A stretch of 64,000 bases of DNA, taken from the NCBI GenBank assembly GCA_947165895.1, contig CAMVCB010000008.1, forward strand, positions 41,305 to 105,304, read 5' to 3'. This document shows positions 20,011-29,199 of this stretch, in pieces. Each line of letters starts with the position of its first letter. The first letter of the stretch is position 1. Both the position numbers and the translations under genes were made by a program. The DNA comes from an uncultured Treponema sp. (lineage in GTDB: Bacteria > Spirochaetota > Spirochaetia > Treponematales > Treponemataceae). The notes under the pieces were generated by a model, which was given only the letters and a program-made list of their open reading frames with translations, did no database searches and was not told where the DNA came from.

Positions 20011-21432
20011 ATGGACATAAAATCATTTTCACTTGGTGCTGCTGGAGAGGTTACCGGCTCAAAGCATATACTTCAGATTGACGACCGCTTTATCATGGTT
20101 GACTGCGGTGCTTTCCAGGGTAAGCGTAAGGAATCGGATGAAAAAAACCGTAATTTTGATTTTGATATGGAAAGTCTTGATGCAGTAGTTTTGACCCACG
20201 GGCATTTTGACCACTGCGGACTTCTGCCTGTGATTGCTAAAAAAGGCTATAAAGGAAATATTTATGCAACACCTGCCACCCGCGATATTGCAAATCTTGT
20301 TATGATGGATTCAGCCCGAATTCAGGCCCGGGATGCGGAATTCCTTGCAAAGCAGGCGGCAAAAAAAGGCGAAAAATTTAAATGGAAGCCTCTTTATAGC
20401 GAAGAAGACTGTATTGCGGTTGCAAATCAGATTGTCGGGGTCTCTTATAACCGGAGAATGTTTATTGCTCCTGATGTTCAGCTGGAATTTTTTGATGCCG
20501 GCCATATTCTTGGTTCAGCCTTTGCAAATCTTACAATTAATCCCAATCCAAAAAATCCGGAAAAAGAAACCCGCATTCTTTATACCGGTGATATAGGTCG
20601 TAAATGCAAGCCGATTATCAGAAATCCTGCTATTGATATGCCGGCTCCTGACTATATTTTTATGGAAACAACCTACGGAAACAAGCTGCATCAGGATCAT
20701 GATATTGCCATGAAGGAGCTTATCCGCGTAGTTCGTGAATCCTGCCAGCGCAAGGGAAAAATCATCATTCCGTCTTTTGCAATTGAGCGTGCTCAGGAGC
20801 TTGTTTACTATCTGCATCGTCTTATTGAACAGAAAAAGATTCCTCATGTACCGATTTATGTAGATTCACCTATGGCCGTAAATGCTACCAGTGTCTTCCG
20901 TGTACATCCTGAATGTTATGATGAAAGCGTTAATGAAGCCTTCTTAAAGCATCATAAAAATCCTTTTGGATTCGGTGATTTGACTTACACAACCAGCATT
21001 GAAGAATCTAAGGCCCTGAACAAAAAAGAAGGCCCTATGATTATCATTACCGCCGACGGTATGTGTGAAGCCGGCCGTGTTCTTTATCATCTTGCAAATG
21101 ATATTACCAATCCCCGCAATACGATTATGATTGTAGGCTATATGGCAGAAAATACTCTTGGCCGCAAAATCCGTGACGGCGCAGAAGAAGTTATGATTCT
21201 TGGTGATAAATATCAGGTAAAAGCTAAGGTTGAACTTATGAATGCCTTTTCTGCCCATGCCGATTATGGTGAAATGACTGAATGGCTGAAAGAAATTGAT
21301 ACCAGCCGCCTTAAAAAGATTTTCCTTGTTCACGGTGAAAAGGATGCCCAGGAATTTTTCCAGAATCACCTGCATGAAAACGGCTTCCCGAGTGTGGAAA
21401 TTGTAAAGGAAAAAGAGTTTTATAAGCTTTAA
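20011..21432 (+). CDS. MBL-fold beta-CASP RNA-processing-type metallohydrolase
   Basis: LTHGHFDHCGLLP, TTYGNKLHQD, ADGMCEAGRVLYHL, SAHADYGEM. ATG at 20011 has SD AGGAGG; track start is 19990. Confidence 0.88.
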   Translation: MDIKSFSLGAAGEVTGSKHILQIDDRFIMVDCGAFQGKRKESDEKNRNFDFDMESLDAVVLTHGHFDHCGLLPVIAKKGYKGNIYATPATRDIANLVMMDSARIQARDAEFLAKQAAKKGEKFKWKPLYSEEDCIAVANQIVGVSYNRRMFIAPDVQLEFFDAGHILGSAFANLTINPNPKNPEKETRILYTGDIGRKCKPIIRNPAIDMPAPDYIFMETTYGNKLHQDHDIAMKELIRVVRESCQRKGKIIIPSFAIERAQELVYYLHRLIEQKKIPHVPIYVDSPMAVNATSVFRVHPECYDESVNEAFLKHHKNPFGFGDLTYTTSIEESKALNKKEGPMIIITADGMCEAGRVLYHLANDITNPRNTIMIVGYMAENTLGRKIRDGAEEVMILGDKYQVKAKVELMNAFSAHADYGEMTEWLKEIDTSRLKKIFLVHGEKDAQEFFQNHLHENGFPSVEIVKEKEFYKL

Positions 21433-21446
21433 TTATAATCCTATTG

Positions 21447-21524
21447 CAAACTTTGCGAAGCAAAGTTTGTAGTAACGGTTAGGAAAATTTGGAAGTTGGT
21501 AGAAAAGTTTTTTCAACCGTTACT
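21447..21524. promoter_or_regulatory. Two hairpins in the pflB upstream region
   Basis: CAAACTTTGC-GAA-GCAAAGTTTG (21447-21469, overlapping arms) and AGTAACGGTT (21471-21480) with AACCGTTACT (21515-21524). Confidence 0.5.
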
Positions 21525-21674
21525 TGATATATAGTGTAGAAAGTATTATTATTAATACGAATGACGCTAGGGAAAGTTTTTCCGCGTATTTTGCTCTTCC
21601 AAGGGGAAGTGTAAAGTTGGGCGCCAGTTTGTAAATATATCTTCCGGTAAAGTTACCGGTGAAAAGAGGTTTAT

Positions 21675-24032
21675 ATGACTTTAAGACCAGAATGGGAAGG
21701 ATTCAAGGGACGTCTTTGGACAGAAGAAGTAAACGTTCGTGACTTTATTCAGAATAACTACACACCTTATGATGGTGATGAAAAATTCCTGGCAGGCCCT
21801 ACTAAGGCTACAGAAAAACTTTTTGATGAACTTCAGAAACTTCAGAAAGAAGAACACAACAAGGTTTCTATCGGTAAAGATGGAAAGAAGAGAACTGGTG
21901 TTCTTGACCTTGAAACAAAAGTTGTAACAGGTCTTACAGCTTACGGTGCTGCATATATTTGTCCGGAAGGAAAAGAACTTGAAAAGGTAGTAGGTCTTCA
22001 GACTGATAAACCTTTGAAACGTGCTTTCATGCCTTACGGTGGAATTAACATGGCTGTACAGTCTTGCGAGATGTACGGTTACGAGGTTGATCCAGAACTT
22101 AAAAAGATCTTCACAGAATATCACAAAACACATAACCAGGGTGTATTTGATATCTACACTCCAGAGCACCGCGCAGTTCGCTCTGCCCACATTTTGACAG
22201 GTTTGCCTGATACATACGGCCGCGGACGTATCGTTGGTGACTACCGCCGTGTAGCTCTTTACGGTATTGACCAGCTTATCAAATACAAGCAGGAAGACTT
22301 TGCTAACATCGGTGATGGTACAATGAGCGAAGACGTTTGCCGCCTCCGTGAAGAAGTAACAGACCAGATCAATGCTCTTAAAGGCATGAAGGAAATGGCT
22401 GCTGCTTACGGTTTTGATATTTCTAAACCGGCAGCAAATGCCCGTGAAGCTGTACAGTGGCTTTACTTCGGTTACCTTGCAGCAATCAAAACTCAGAACG
22501 GTGCTGCTATGTCTGTTGGTCGTGTATCAACATTCCTCGACATCTACATCAGCCGCGATATGGCTGCCGGAAAACTTACAGAAGAAGAAGCACAGGAACT
22601 CATTGACCACCTGGTAATGAAGCTCCGCATGGTACGCTTTGCACGTATTGAATCTTACAACCAGCTCTTCTCTGGCGACCCAATCTGGGCTACTTTGGAA
22701 GTTGGTGGACTTGGACAGGACGGACGTTCACAGGTTACAAAGAACGACTTCCGCTTCCTCCACACACTGGAAAACATGGGACCTTCTCCAGAGCCTAACC
22801 TGACAATCCTTTACTCTAAGAGACTGCCGGAAGCATTCCGCAAATACTGTGCTAAGATTTCTATTGATACATCTTCAGTTCAGTACGAAAATGATGATGT
22901 TATGCGCCCAATCTGGGGTGATGACTACTCAATCTGCTGCTGTGTATCAGCTACACAGACTGGTAAGGAAATGCAGTTCTTCGGTGCCCGCGCTAACCTT
23001 GCAAAAGCTTTGCTTTACGCTTTCAACGGTGGTAAAGATGAAGGTCTTAAGAAGGGTATGCAGATTGGTCCAGAATATGCTCCAATTACAGCAGATGTTA
23101 TTGATGCTTCTAACTACAAAGAAGTTGAAAAGAAATACCTTGCAATGCTCGAATGGCTTGCTGACGTTTATGTAAACGTTTTGAACGCAATCCACTACAT
23201 GCACGATAAATACTACTACGAAGCAGCTGAACTTGCTTTGGAAGATACAGATATCAAACGTACATTCGCTACTGGTATCGCAGGCTTCTCTCACGTAGTT
23301 GACTCACTTTCTGCTATGAAATATGCAAAAGTTCATGTTAACCGTGAACAGGTAGAAGTTAAAGACAAGGCTGGAAACGTAATTGACCACGTAACACTTG
23401 TAAAAGACTTCACAGTTGAAGGTGACTTCCCACGCTATGGTCAGGATGATGACCGCGCTGACGAAATCGCTGTATGGCTTTTGAAGACATTCGTTGGAAT
23501 GATTAAACGTCACCCAACATACCGCAACTCTGAGCCTACAACATCTATCCTTACAATTACTTCTAACGTTGTATATGGTAAGGCTACAGGTGCTCTTCCT
23601 AACGGACGCCCAGCTGGCGCTCCATTCTCACCAGGTGCTAACCCATCTTACGGTGCAGAAACAAAGGGTCTTATCAAGTCTTTGAACTCTGTTGCAAAGC
23701 TTCCATACCACTACGCTCTGGACGGTATTTCAAATACTCAGACAATCAACCCTTCAGCTCTTGGTCATGACAAGAACGAACGCATCGAAAACCTTGTTAA
23801 CGTACTTGACGGTTACTTTGATATTGGACCAGATTCTGGTCACACAGGTGCTCACCACCTGAACGTAAACGTATTCGGTGTTGAAAAACTTAAGGACTGC
23901 CAGGCACACCCTGAAAAACCTGAGTATGCTAACTTCACAGTTCGTGTTTCTGGATACGCTGTACGCTTCATCAACCTTACTAAGGAACAGCAGGACGACG
24001 TAATTGCGCGAACATGTCACGCTAGTCTGTAA
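21675..24032 (+). CDS. pflB: Formate C-acetyltransferase (pyruvate formate-lyase)
   Basis: Catalytic [29 protein letters not shown] and glycyl-radical motif RVSGYAVRF near the C-terminus. Confidence 0.95.
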   Translation: MTLRPEWEGFKGRLWTEEVNVRDFIQNNYTPYDGDEKFLAGPTKATEKLFDELQKLQKEEHNKVSIGKDGKKRTGVLDLETKVVTGLTAYGAAYICPEGKELEKVVGLQTDKPLKRAFMPYGGINMAVQSCEMYGYEVDPELKKIFTEYHKTHNQGVFDIYTPEHRAVRSAHILTGLPDTYGRGRIVGDYRRVALYGIDQLIKYKQEDFANIGDGTMSEDVCRLREEVTDQINALKGMKEMAAAYGFDISKPAANAREAVQWLYFGYLAAIKTQNGAAMSVGRVSTFLDIYISRDMAAGKLTEEEAQELIDHLVMKLRMVRFARIESYNQLFSGDPIWATLEVGGLGQDGRSQVTKNDFRFLHTLENMGPSPEPNLTILYSKRLPEAFRKYCAKISIDTSSVQYENDDVMRPIWGDDYSICCCVSATQTGKEMQFFGARANLAKALLYAFNGGKDEGLKKGMQIGPEYAPITADVIDASNYKEVEKKYLAMLEWLADVYVNVLNAIHYMHDKYYYEAAELALEDTDIKRTFATGIAGFSHVVDSLSAMKYAKVHVNREQVEVKDKAGNVIDHVTLVKDFTVEGDFPRYGQDDDRADEIAVWLLKTFVGMIKRHPTYRNSEPTTSILTITSNVVYGKATGALPNGRPAGAPFSPGANPSYGAETKGLIKSLNSVAKLPYHYALDGISNTQTINPSALGHDKNERIENLVNVLDGYFDIGPDSGHTGAHHLNVNVFGVEKLKDCQAHPEKPEYANFTVRVSGYAVRFINLTKEQQDDVIARTCHASL

Positions 24033-24069
24033 TGCTTACTGCGGGTTTGTGAAAGCAGACTCGTGAAGC

Positions 24070-24104
24070 AAAATCCCGGTGCCTGTGGTGCCGGGATTTT
24101 TTTT
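24070..24104 (+). terminator. Rho-independent terminator after pflB
   Basis: AAATCCCGG...CCGGGATTTTTTTT. Confidence 0.85.
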
Positions 24105-24198
24105 ATACTCATTTTTCTTTGTATATCTGAAATTCTGTGGTATAATCTTAATATTAAAAATCGTTTCAATTTTCTAATAATCGTGATGTAAAAGAGAA

Positions 24199-25911
24199 AT
24201 GAAAGCGTTAATTTTTAAAAATAAGTCTGATAAAATAATCTTTTTCCTTACTGCCTTTATCTTGTTTTTTTATATTCTTGCTGCCTTTGTTTTTTCTGAT
24301 TCAGATACAAGGTACGCAAAAAAAGTTCCTGATCAGATTCCTCTAGTTTTGTTTTCTGATCCGGAAATGACTCAAAGAATTAATCTTCCATATAATAACA
24401 ATAAATCTCCGGATCTTTTTACTGTATATACTAAACTGCCAAGAACTTCAAACGGAAATGTAATTGAATTTCATGGCCGCTACAAAACTCTTTCTGCAAA
24501 GCTTGACGGGAAGACTGTTTATACCTCAGAACTTCCATCTTTTCTGGGTCTTAAAACCTATGCGGGCCGTAATTCCTGCTTTATTCCTGTAGATTCTTCT
24601 TATTCGGAAAAGAAAATCTGTCTGGAAATCTCGCTGCAGGATAATCTTTACGGAGCATCCTTTCAGAGCCTTTGTCTGTCAACTCTGGCTACTTACATTT
24701 CGGGCCAGATGAAAAAATGCATACCTTCTTACGTGCTTTCTCTTCTGCTTTTTATCTGTTCACTTTTTTCTCTTAATGCCTTTCTTTTCAGCTATCTTTA
24801 TCAGCGAAAACGTACAGCTCTTGATTTTAATATCGCAATCGAAACCTTTCTGGTTTCCCTTTCAATTGTAGTGTGGATTGTTACAAATTATGATGTTCTT
24901 GGAATGATTGTAGGAAATATGGCTCTTGTCGGAATCCTTAATTATCTATCCTTTACATGTATGCCTATATTTTTTACCTCCTTTCTTTATACGATAAATC
25001 CAAAAGAAAATAAGCTTCTGAATATTTTAAAAAAGCTGGCAGAACTGAATCTTGCAGTGCAGTTCCTGCTCTTTATTTTACAGATTTTTGACTTTACCCA
25101 GATGCTCATTCTGACACATATAATTGATATTATTGCTGTCGGCATGACTATAATCGTTGTCTTTGATTTTGCTTCACTGAAAAAATTTAAAGTATTTTCA
25201 ATCGAACAGAAATTTATGTGCTTTGGCAGTGCAATTTTTGCCCTTTTTGTAGTAATCAGCCTTATTCTTTTTATTTTCAAAACAGATTTGAATTATATGC
25301 TTCTGATTACAATCGGCTTCCTGCTTCTTTTTGCAATGCACATGGTTACAAGCCTTTTGAAGCTTAATACTTCACTAAAAGAACATGCAAAGCTTCTGGA
25401 ATCTGAACGCAATTCTTATCGTGATCAGCTTACAAGTCTTGGAAACAGACGGCTTTATTACCGCAAGGTTGCAAAGCTGGAGGCTATGGGCTTTGAAGAT
25501 GACGTTAATATCATAATGATTGACGTAAACGGTCTTAAGGTTACCAATGATACTCTGGGACATGATGCCGGAGATGAGCTTCTGGTTGGAACCGCTGTCT
25601 GCATGACCGAATCCTTCCCGGATGCAGAGCTTTTATGCCGTCTGGGGGGAGATGAATTCTGCATTATCCTTCAGGAAAAGCCTGCAGTTCTTGAAAAACG
25701 CATGAACCGTTTTCTGGCCTATGCCGAAAACTGGAATGGCAGCCTCATAAAGAGCATTTCCATGTCCTACGGAATTGCAAACCGAAAAAAATATCCGGGG
25801 TTTACAGTTTCCGAATTATTAAAGGCTGCCGACGAAGAAATGTACGAATACAAAACAAATTACTATAAACACAAAAACATGCTCGAAGACGCTTTAGAGG
25901 GGCGTAGATAG
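24199..25911 (+). CDS. Membrane diguanylate cyclase (N-terminal extracytoplasmic domain, multi-TM, C-terminal GGDEF)
   Basis: LTSLGNRRLYYRK, IMIDVNGLKVTNDTLGHDAGDELL, CRLGGDEFCIIL. Confidence 0.9.
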   Translation: MKALIFKNKSDKIIFFLTAFILFFYILAAFVFSDSDTRYAKKVPDQIPLVLFSDPEMTQRINLPYNNNKSPDLFTVYTKLPRTSNGNVIEFHGRYKTLSAKLDGKTVYTSELPSFLGLKTYAGRNSCFIPVDSSYSEKKICLEISLQDNLYGASFQSLCLSTLATYISGQMKKCIPSYVLSLLLFICSLFSLNAFLFSYLYQRKRTALDFNIAIETFLVSLSIVVWIVTNYDVLGMIVGNMALVGILNYLSFTCMPIFFTSFLYTINPKENKLLNILKKLAELNLAVQFLLFILQIFDFTQMLILTHIIDIIAVGMTIIVVFDFASLKKFKVFSIEQKFMCFGSAIFALFVVISLILFIFKTDLNYMLLITIGFLLLFAMHMVTSLLKLNTSLKEHAKLLESERNSYRDQLTSLGNRRLYYRKVAKLEAMGFEDDVNIIMIDVNGLKVTNDTLGHDAGDELLVGTAVCMTESFPDAELLCRLGGDEFCIILQEKPAVLEKRMNRFLAYAENWNGSLIKSISMSYGIANRKKYPGFTVSELLKAADEEMYEYKTNYYKHKNMLEDALEGRR

Positions 25912-25920
25912 AAGATGCGT

Positions 25921-25955
25921 TAAAAAAAATTGTACGACAGTGCAATTTTTTAACC
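25921..25955 (+). terminator. AT-rich hairpin AAAAAATTG...CAATTTTTT
   Basis: Inverted repeat after the GGDEF gene, flanked by A- and T-tracts. Confidence 0.55.
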
Positions 25956-26033
25956 GAGATATTTTTATTCTTATTCTTCCATTTATATGTTATATTTATA
26001 ATGTAGTTTTTTATTTTACAGGAGCAATTTTTT

Positions 26034-26780
26034 ATGGAAGGATACATTCATCAGCTGGAGTCTTTTGGCTGCGCAGACGGGCCTGGAAGTCGCTTTATCA
26101 TCTTTTTTTCTGGCTGCGGCTACCGCTGTAAATACTGTCATAACCCGGACACCTGGAAGATGACTGACGGGAAAAAATACACTGCAGACCAGCTTATTTC
26201 AGAAGCCCTAAGCTGTCGTGCCTACTGGGGTAAAAAGGGCGGAATTACTGTCAGCGGCGGTGAGCCTCTCATGCAGATTGATTTTCTGACCGAGCTTTTT
26301 GAAAAGGCAAAGGAAAAGGGAATTAATACCTGTATTGATACTGCGGGCGGCCCTTTCACAATGGAAGGTGAGTGGTTCAAAAAGTTTGAAAAGCTTATGG
26401 CTGTTACTGATATTCTTCTTGTAGATATCAAGCATATTGATGAAAAACAGCATATCGAGCTTACCGGCCAGACACGGGAAAATGTCCGCCAGATGTTTGA
26501 ATATCTTGATAAAATTAATAAGCCTATCTGGATCCGCCACGTACTTGTTCCCGGTATTACCGATAACGACGAATACCTTACAAAAACCCGTGATTTTATC
26601 CGTACTTTGCACAATGTTCAGCGGGTTGAAATTCTTCCTTACCACGGACTTGGTGCCGCAAAATACAAGGAAATGGGAATTGACTACATCCTTAAAGATA
26701 CAGAAAGTCCTACAAAAGAGCGTGTAGAAAATGCCCGCGCCATTCTTGAGTGCGAAAAATACGACGGGTGGAAAAAATAA
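26034..26780 (+). CDS. pflA: Pyruvate formate-lyase activating enzyme (radical SAM)
   Basis: ESFGCADGPGSRFIIFFSGCGYRCKYCHNPDTW (CX3CX2C), GGITVSGGEPLMQ. Confidence 0.95.
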   Translation: MEGYIHQLESFGCADGPGSRFIIFFSGCGYRCKYCHNPDTWKMTDGKKYTADQLISEALSCRAYWGKKGGITVSGGEPLMQIDFLTELFEKAKEKGINTCIDTAGGPFTMEGEWFKKFEKLMAVTDILLVDIKHIDEKQHIELTGQTRENVRQMFEYLDKINKPIWIRHVLVPGITDNDEYLTKTRDFIRTLHNVQRVEILPYHGLGAAKYKEMGIDYILKDTESPTKERVENARAILECEKYDGWKK

Positions 26781-27595
26781 TGGAAAATGAAGAAGTAACT
26801 TACGGCTCTGTAAAGGCCTCCGGATCTGAACTTTCTTATGCGAAATTCGGTCACGGAAAGGAAGTTTTTGTTCTGCTTCCAGGCTTACATTCCAAAAACC
26901 TTATGCCTTTTGCCCCTGCAGTTGCAAAACAGTACGGAAAGTTTTTAGATTCCTTTACCATTTATATGTTTGACCGTATTTCAAATCCGCCGGAAGCTTA
27001 CTCAATCCGCGATATGGCAAAAGACACAATTTCTGCCATAGAGGAACTTAAAATCAAGGACGCCTGTGTGCTTGGCGTTTCTATGGGCGGTATGATTGCC
27101 CAGACGATTGCAGTAGAGCGAAGTGACCTTGTAAAAAAGCTTGCTGTCTGCTCGACAACACCGCGTATGAACGAAAAGAGCCTTAAAGTAATAGGCGAAT
27201 GGAAAAGACTTGCGGAAGCTAATCAGCAGAAGAAACTTGCCCAGATGCTTGGAGAAACGATTTATACCCCGGGCTTTTATGAATCCTATAAAGATGCCAT
27301 TATTGAAAGCTTTGCAGGTGCCAGCGGGTCAGAAATCCGCCGCTTTATAATCTGCACAAATGCAATCCTTAATTTTGATATTTCTTCTGAATTAGGAAAA
27401 ATTAAAGCGCCTCTTTTTGTAGTTGCCGGTGCTCAAGATCTTATTTTTACCACAGAGCTTGCAGATGAAATTGCAGAAAAAACAGGAGCAAAAGAATATA
27501 TCTATCCTAACTACGGACACTCTGCCTACGATGAAGCTCCTGATTTTCTGGATAGAGTCTGGAATTTCTTTAAACCTACTACCTCTTCTTTCTAA
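26780..27595 (+). CDS. Alpha/beta-fold hydrolase
   Basis: VLGVSMGGMIAQTIAVERSD nucleophile elbow; overlaps the pflA stop. Track start 26750; MENEEV at 26780 preferred. Confidence 0.85.
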   Translation: MENEEVTYGSVKASGSELSYAKFGHGKEVFVLLPGLHSKNLMPFAPAVAKQYGKFLDSFTIYMFDRISNPPEAYSIRDMAKDTISAIEELKIKDACVLGVSMGGMIAQTIAVERSDLVKKLAVCSTTPRMNEKSLKVIGEWKRLAEANQQKKLAQMLGETIYTPGFYESYKDAIIESFAGASGSEIRRFIICTNAILNFDISSELGKIKAPLFVVAGAQDLIFTTELADEIAEKTGAKEYIYPNYGHSAYDEAPDFLDRVWNFFKPTTSSF

Positions 27596-27649
27596 AATTT
27601 GATAAAATAAAATGATTAAATTATTTGTACTCTTTCTGGAGTTTTTATT

Positions 27650-29194
27650 ATGGCTATTGATAAGTGGGAAATCGTAATTGGATGTGAGATTCATACTCAG
27701 CTTTTGACTAAAACTAAGGCTTTTTGTGCCTGCGAAAATAGATACGGCGGAATGCCTGATACTCGTGTTTGCCCGGTTTGTCTGGGACTTCCTGGAGCCA
27801 TGCCCCGCATTTCCAAGGGCTATGTTGAGCTAGGTGCTGTTGCAGGACAGGCTTTGAACTGCCAGATTGCGCGCTTTACAAAATTTGACCGCAAGCACTA
27901 TTTTTATCCTGACCTGGCAAAGGGCTATCAGATTACTCAGTACGATATTCCTCTTTGTACAAACGGATATGTTGACCTGCCTTTCCGAAGCTTTCCTAAA
28001 GACGAGCAGCCGGGCGGAGCAAAATGCCGCGACAAGAACTTTATCGGTGAAAACTGCATTATTGAAACTGAAGGAAATAAATATCGCCGCGTTCGCGTAG
28101 AGCGTATCCACCTTGAAGAAGACGTAGGTAAGTCTCTCCACCTGCAGGGCGCTCACTCTTACATTGACTATAACCGCTGCGGAACTCCGCTTATCGAAAT
28201 TGTAACAAAACCGGATATGTCTTCGCCTGAAGAAGCAGCTTTGTTCATGCAGACTGTTCAGGAAATCCTCCGCTATGTAAAAGTTACTAACGGTAACCTG
28301 GAAGAGGGTAACATGCGCTGTGACGCAAACATCAACCTGAACGTTTGGGAAGACGGTAAGCTTTATCATACTCCAATTTCTGAAATTAAGAACCTGAACT
28401 CTTTCAAGGCTATCCGCGAGGCTTGTACATACGAAGCTCAGCGCCAGCTTAAGGAATTCCAGGAAGACCGTCAGGAATTTAACCCTGGCTTTAAGGTAAC
28501 AATGGGCTGGGACGAAGAAAAAGGTCAGACTGTTGTTCAGCGTACTAAAAACTCTTTTGTTGATTATCGCTTTGTTGTTGAACCTGATATCAAGCCTTTC
28601 AGTGTAAGCGAAGAACTGATTGCCACAGCTCTTGCAAAGGTGGGGGAGCTTCCGGAAGCTAAACGCCAGCGCTACAAGAAAGAATACGGCATGACTGACT
28701 TTGATGTAGAAACCATGACTTCTACAAAGGATCTTGCAATGTGGTTTGAAGAGGCCGCAACAAAGTCTAAGAGTCCTAAAAAAGTTGCAAACCTTATTCT
28801 TGCTGAGCTTCTTGCGGTTGTAAACGAAAATAAAGAGACTATTAACGATGTAAAAATTACTCCGGCTCATATTGCCCAGCTTGCTGATGCTTTGGAAGAC
28901 GGAAAAATTACTTCTAAGCAGGGTAAGGAAGTATTTGCTGAAATGCTTGCTTCTAACAAAATGCCTCTGGATATTATCAAAGAAAAGGGCATGGAAGTTG
29001 TAAGTGATGCCGGCGAAATTGAAAAGATTGTTCAGGACGTAATTGCCGCAAATCCTAAGGCTGTAGAAGATTATAAGGGCGGAAAAACCAACGTAGTCGG
29101 CTGGCTGATGGGACAGGTAATGAAGATGTCTAAGGGCAAGGCTAACCCTAAACAGGCAACAGAGCTTCTTAACAAGCATCTGGCTGCATTATAA
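27650..29194 (+). CDS. gatB: Asp/Glu-tRNA(Asn/Gln) amidotransferase subunit B
   Basis: WEIVIGCEIHTQLLTKTKAFCAC, LPGAMPRISKGYVELGAVAGQALN, LEEGNMRCDANI. Confidence 0.95.
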   Translation: MAIDKWEIVIGCEIHTQLLTKTKAFCACENRYGGMPDTRVCPVCLGLPGAMPRISKGYVELGAVAGQALNCQIARFTKFDRKHYFYPDLAKGYQITQYDIPLCTNGYVDLPFRSFPKDEQPGGAKCRDKNFIGENCIIETEGNKYRRVRVERIHLEEDVGKSLHLQGAHSYIDYNRCGTPLIEIVTKPDMSSPEEAALFMQTVQEILRYVKVTNGNLEEGNMRCDANINLNVWEDGKLYHTPISEIKNLNSFKAIREACTYEAQRQLKEFQEDRQEFNPGFKVTMGWDEEKGQTVVQRTKNSFVDYRFVVEPDIKPFSVSEELIATALAKVGELPEAKRQRYKKEYGMTDFDVETMTSTKDLAMWFEEAATKSKSPKKVANLILAELLAVVNENKETINDVKITPAHIAQLADALEDGKITSKQGKEVFAEMLASNKMPLDIIKEKGMEVVSDAGEIEKIVQDVIAANPKAVEDYKGGKTNVVGWLMGQVMKMSKGKANPKQATELLNKHLAAL

Positions 29195-29199
29195 ATCGC

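Noticed and set aside
21681-22190. 169-aa and other antisense ORFs under pflB
   Set aside because: Shadow ORFs of a highly biased, highly conserved gene.
27830-29179. 449-aa ORF antisense to gatB
   Set aside because: Low-complexity, Cys/Phe/Asn-rich translation with no recognisable motifs; explained by codon bias of the strongly supported gatB on the other strand.
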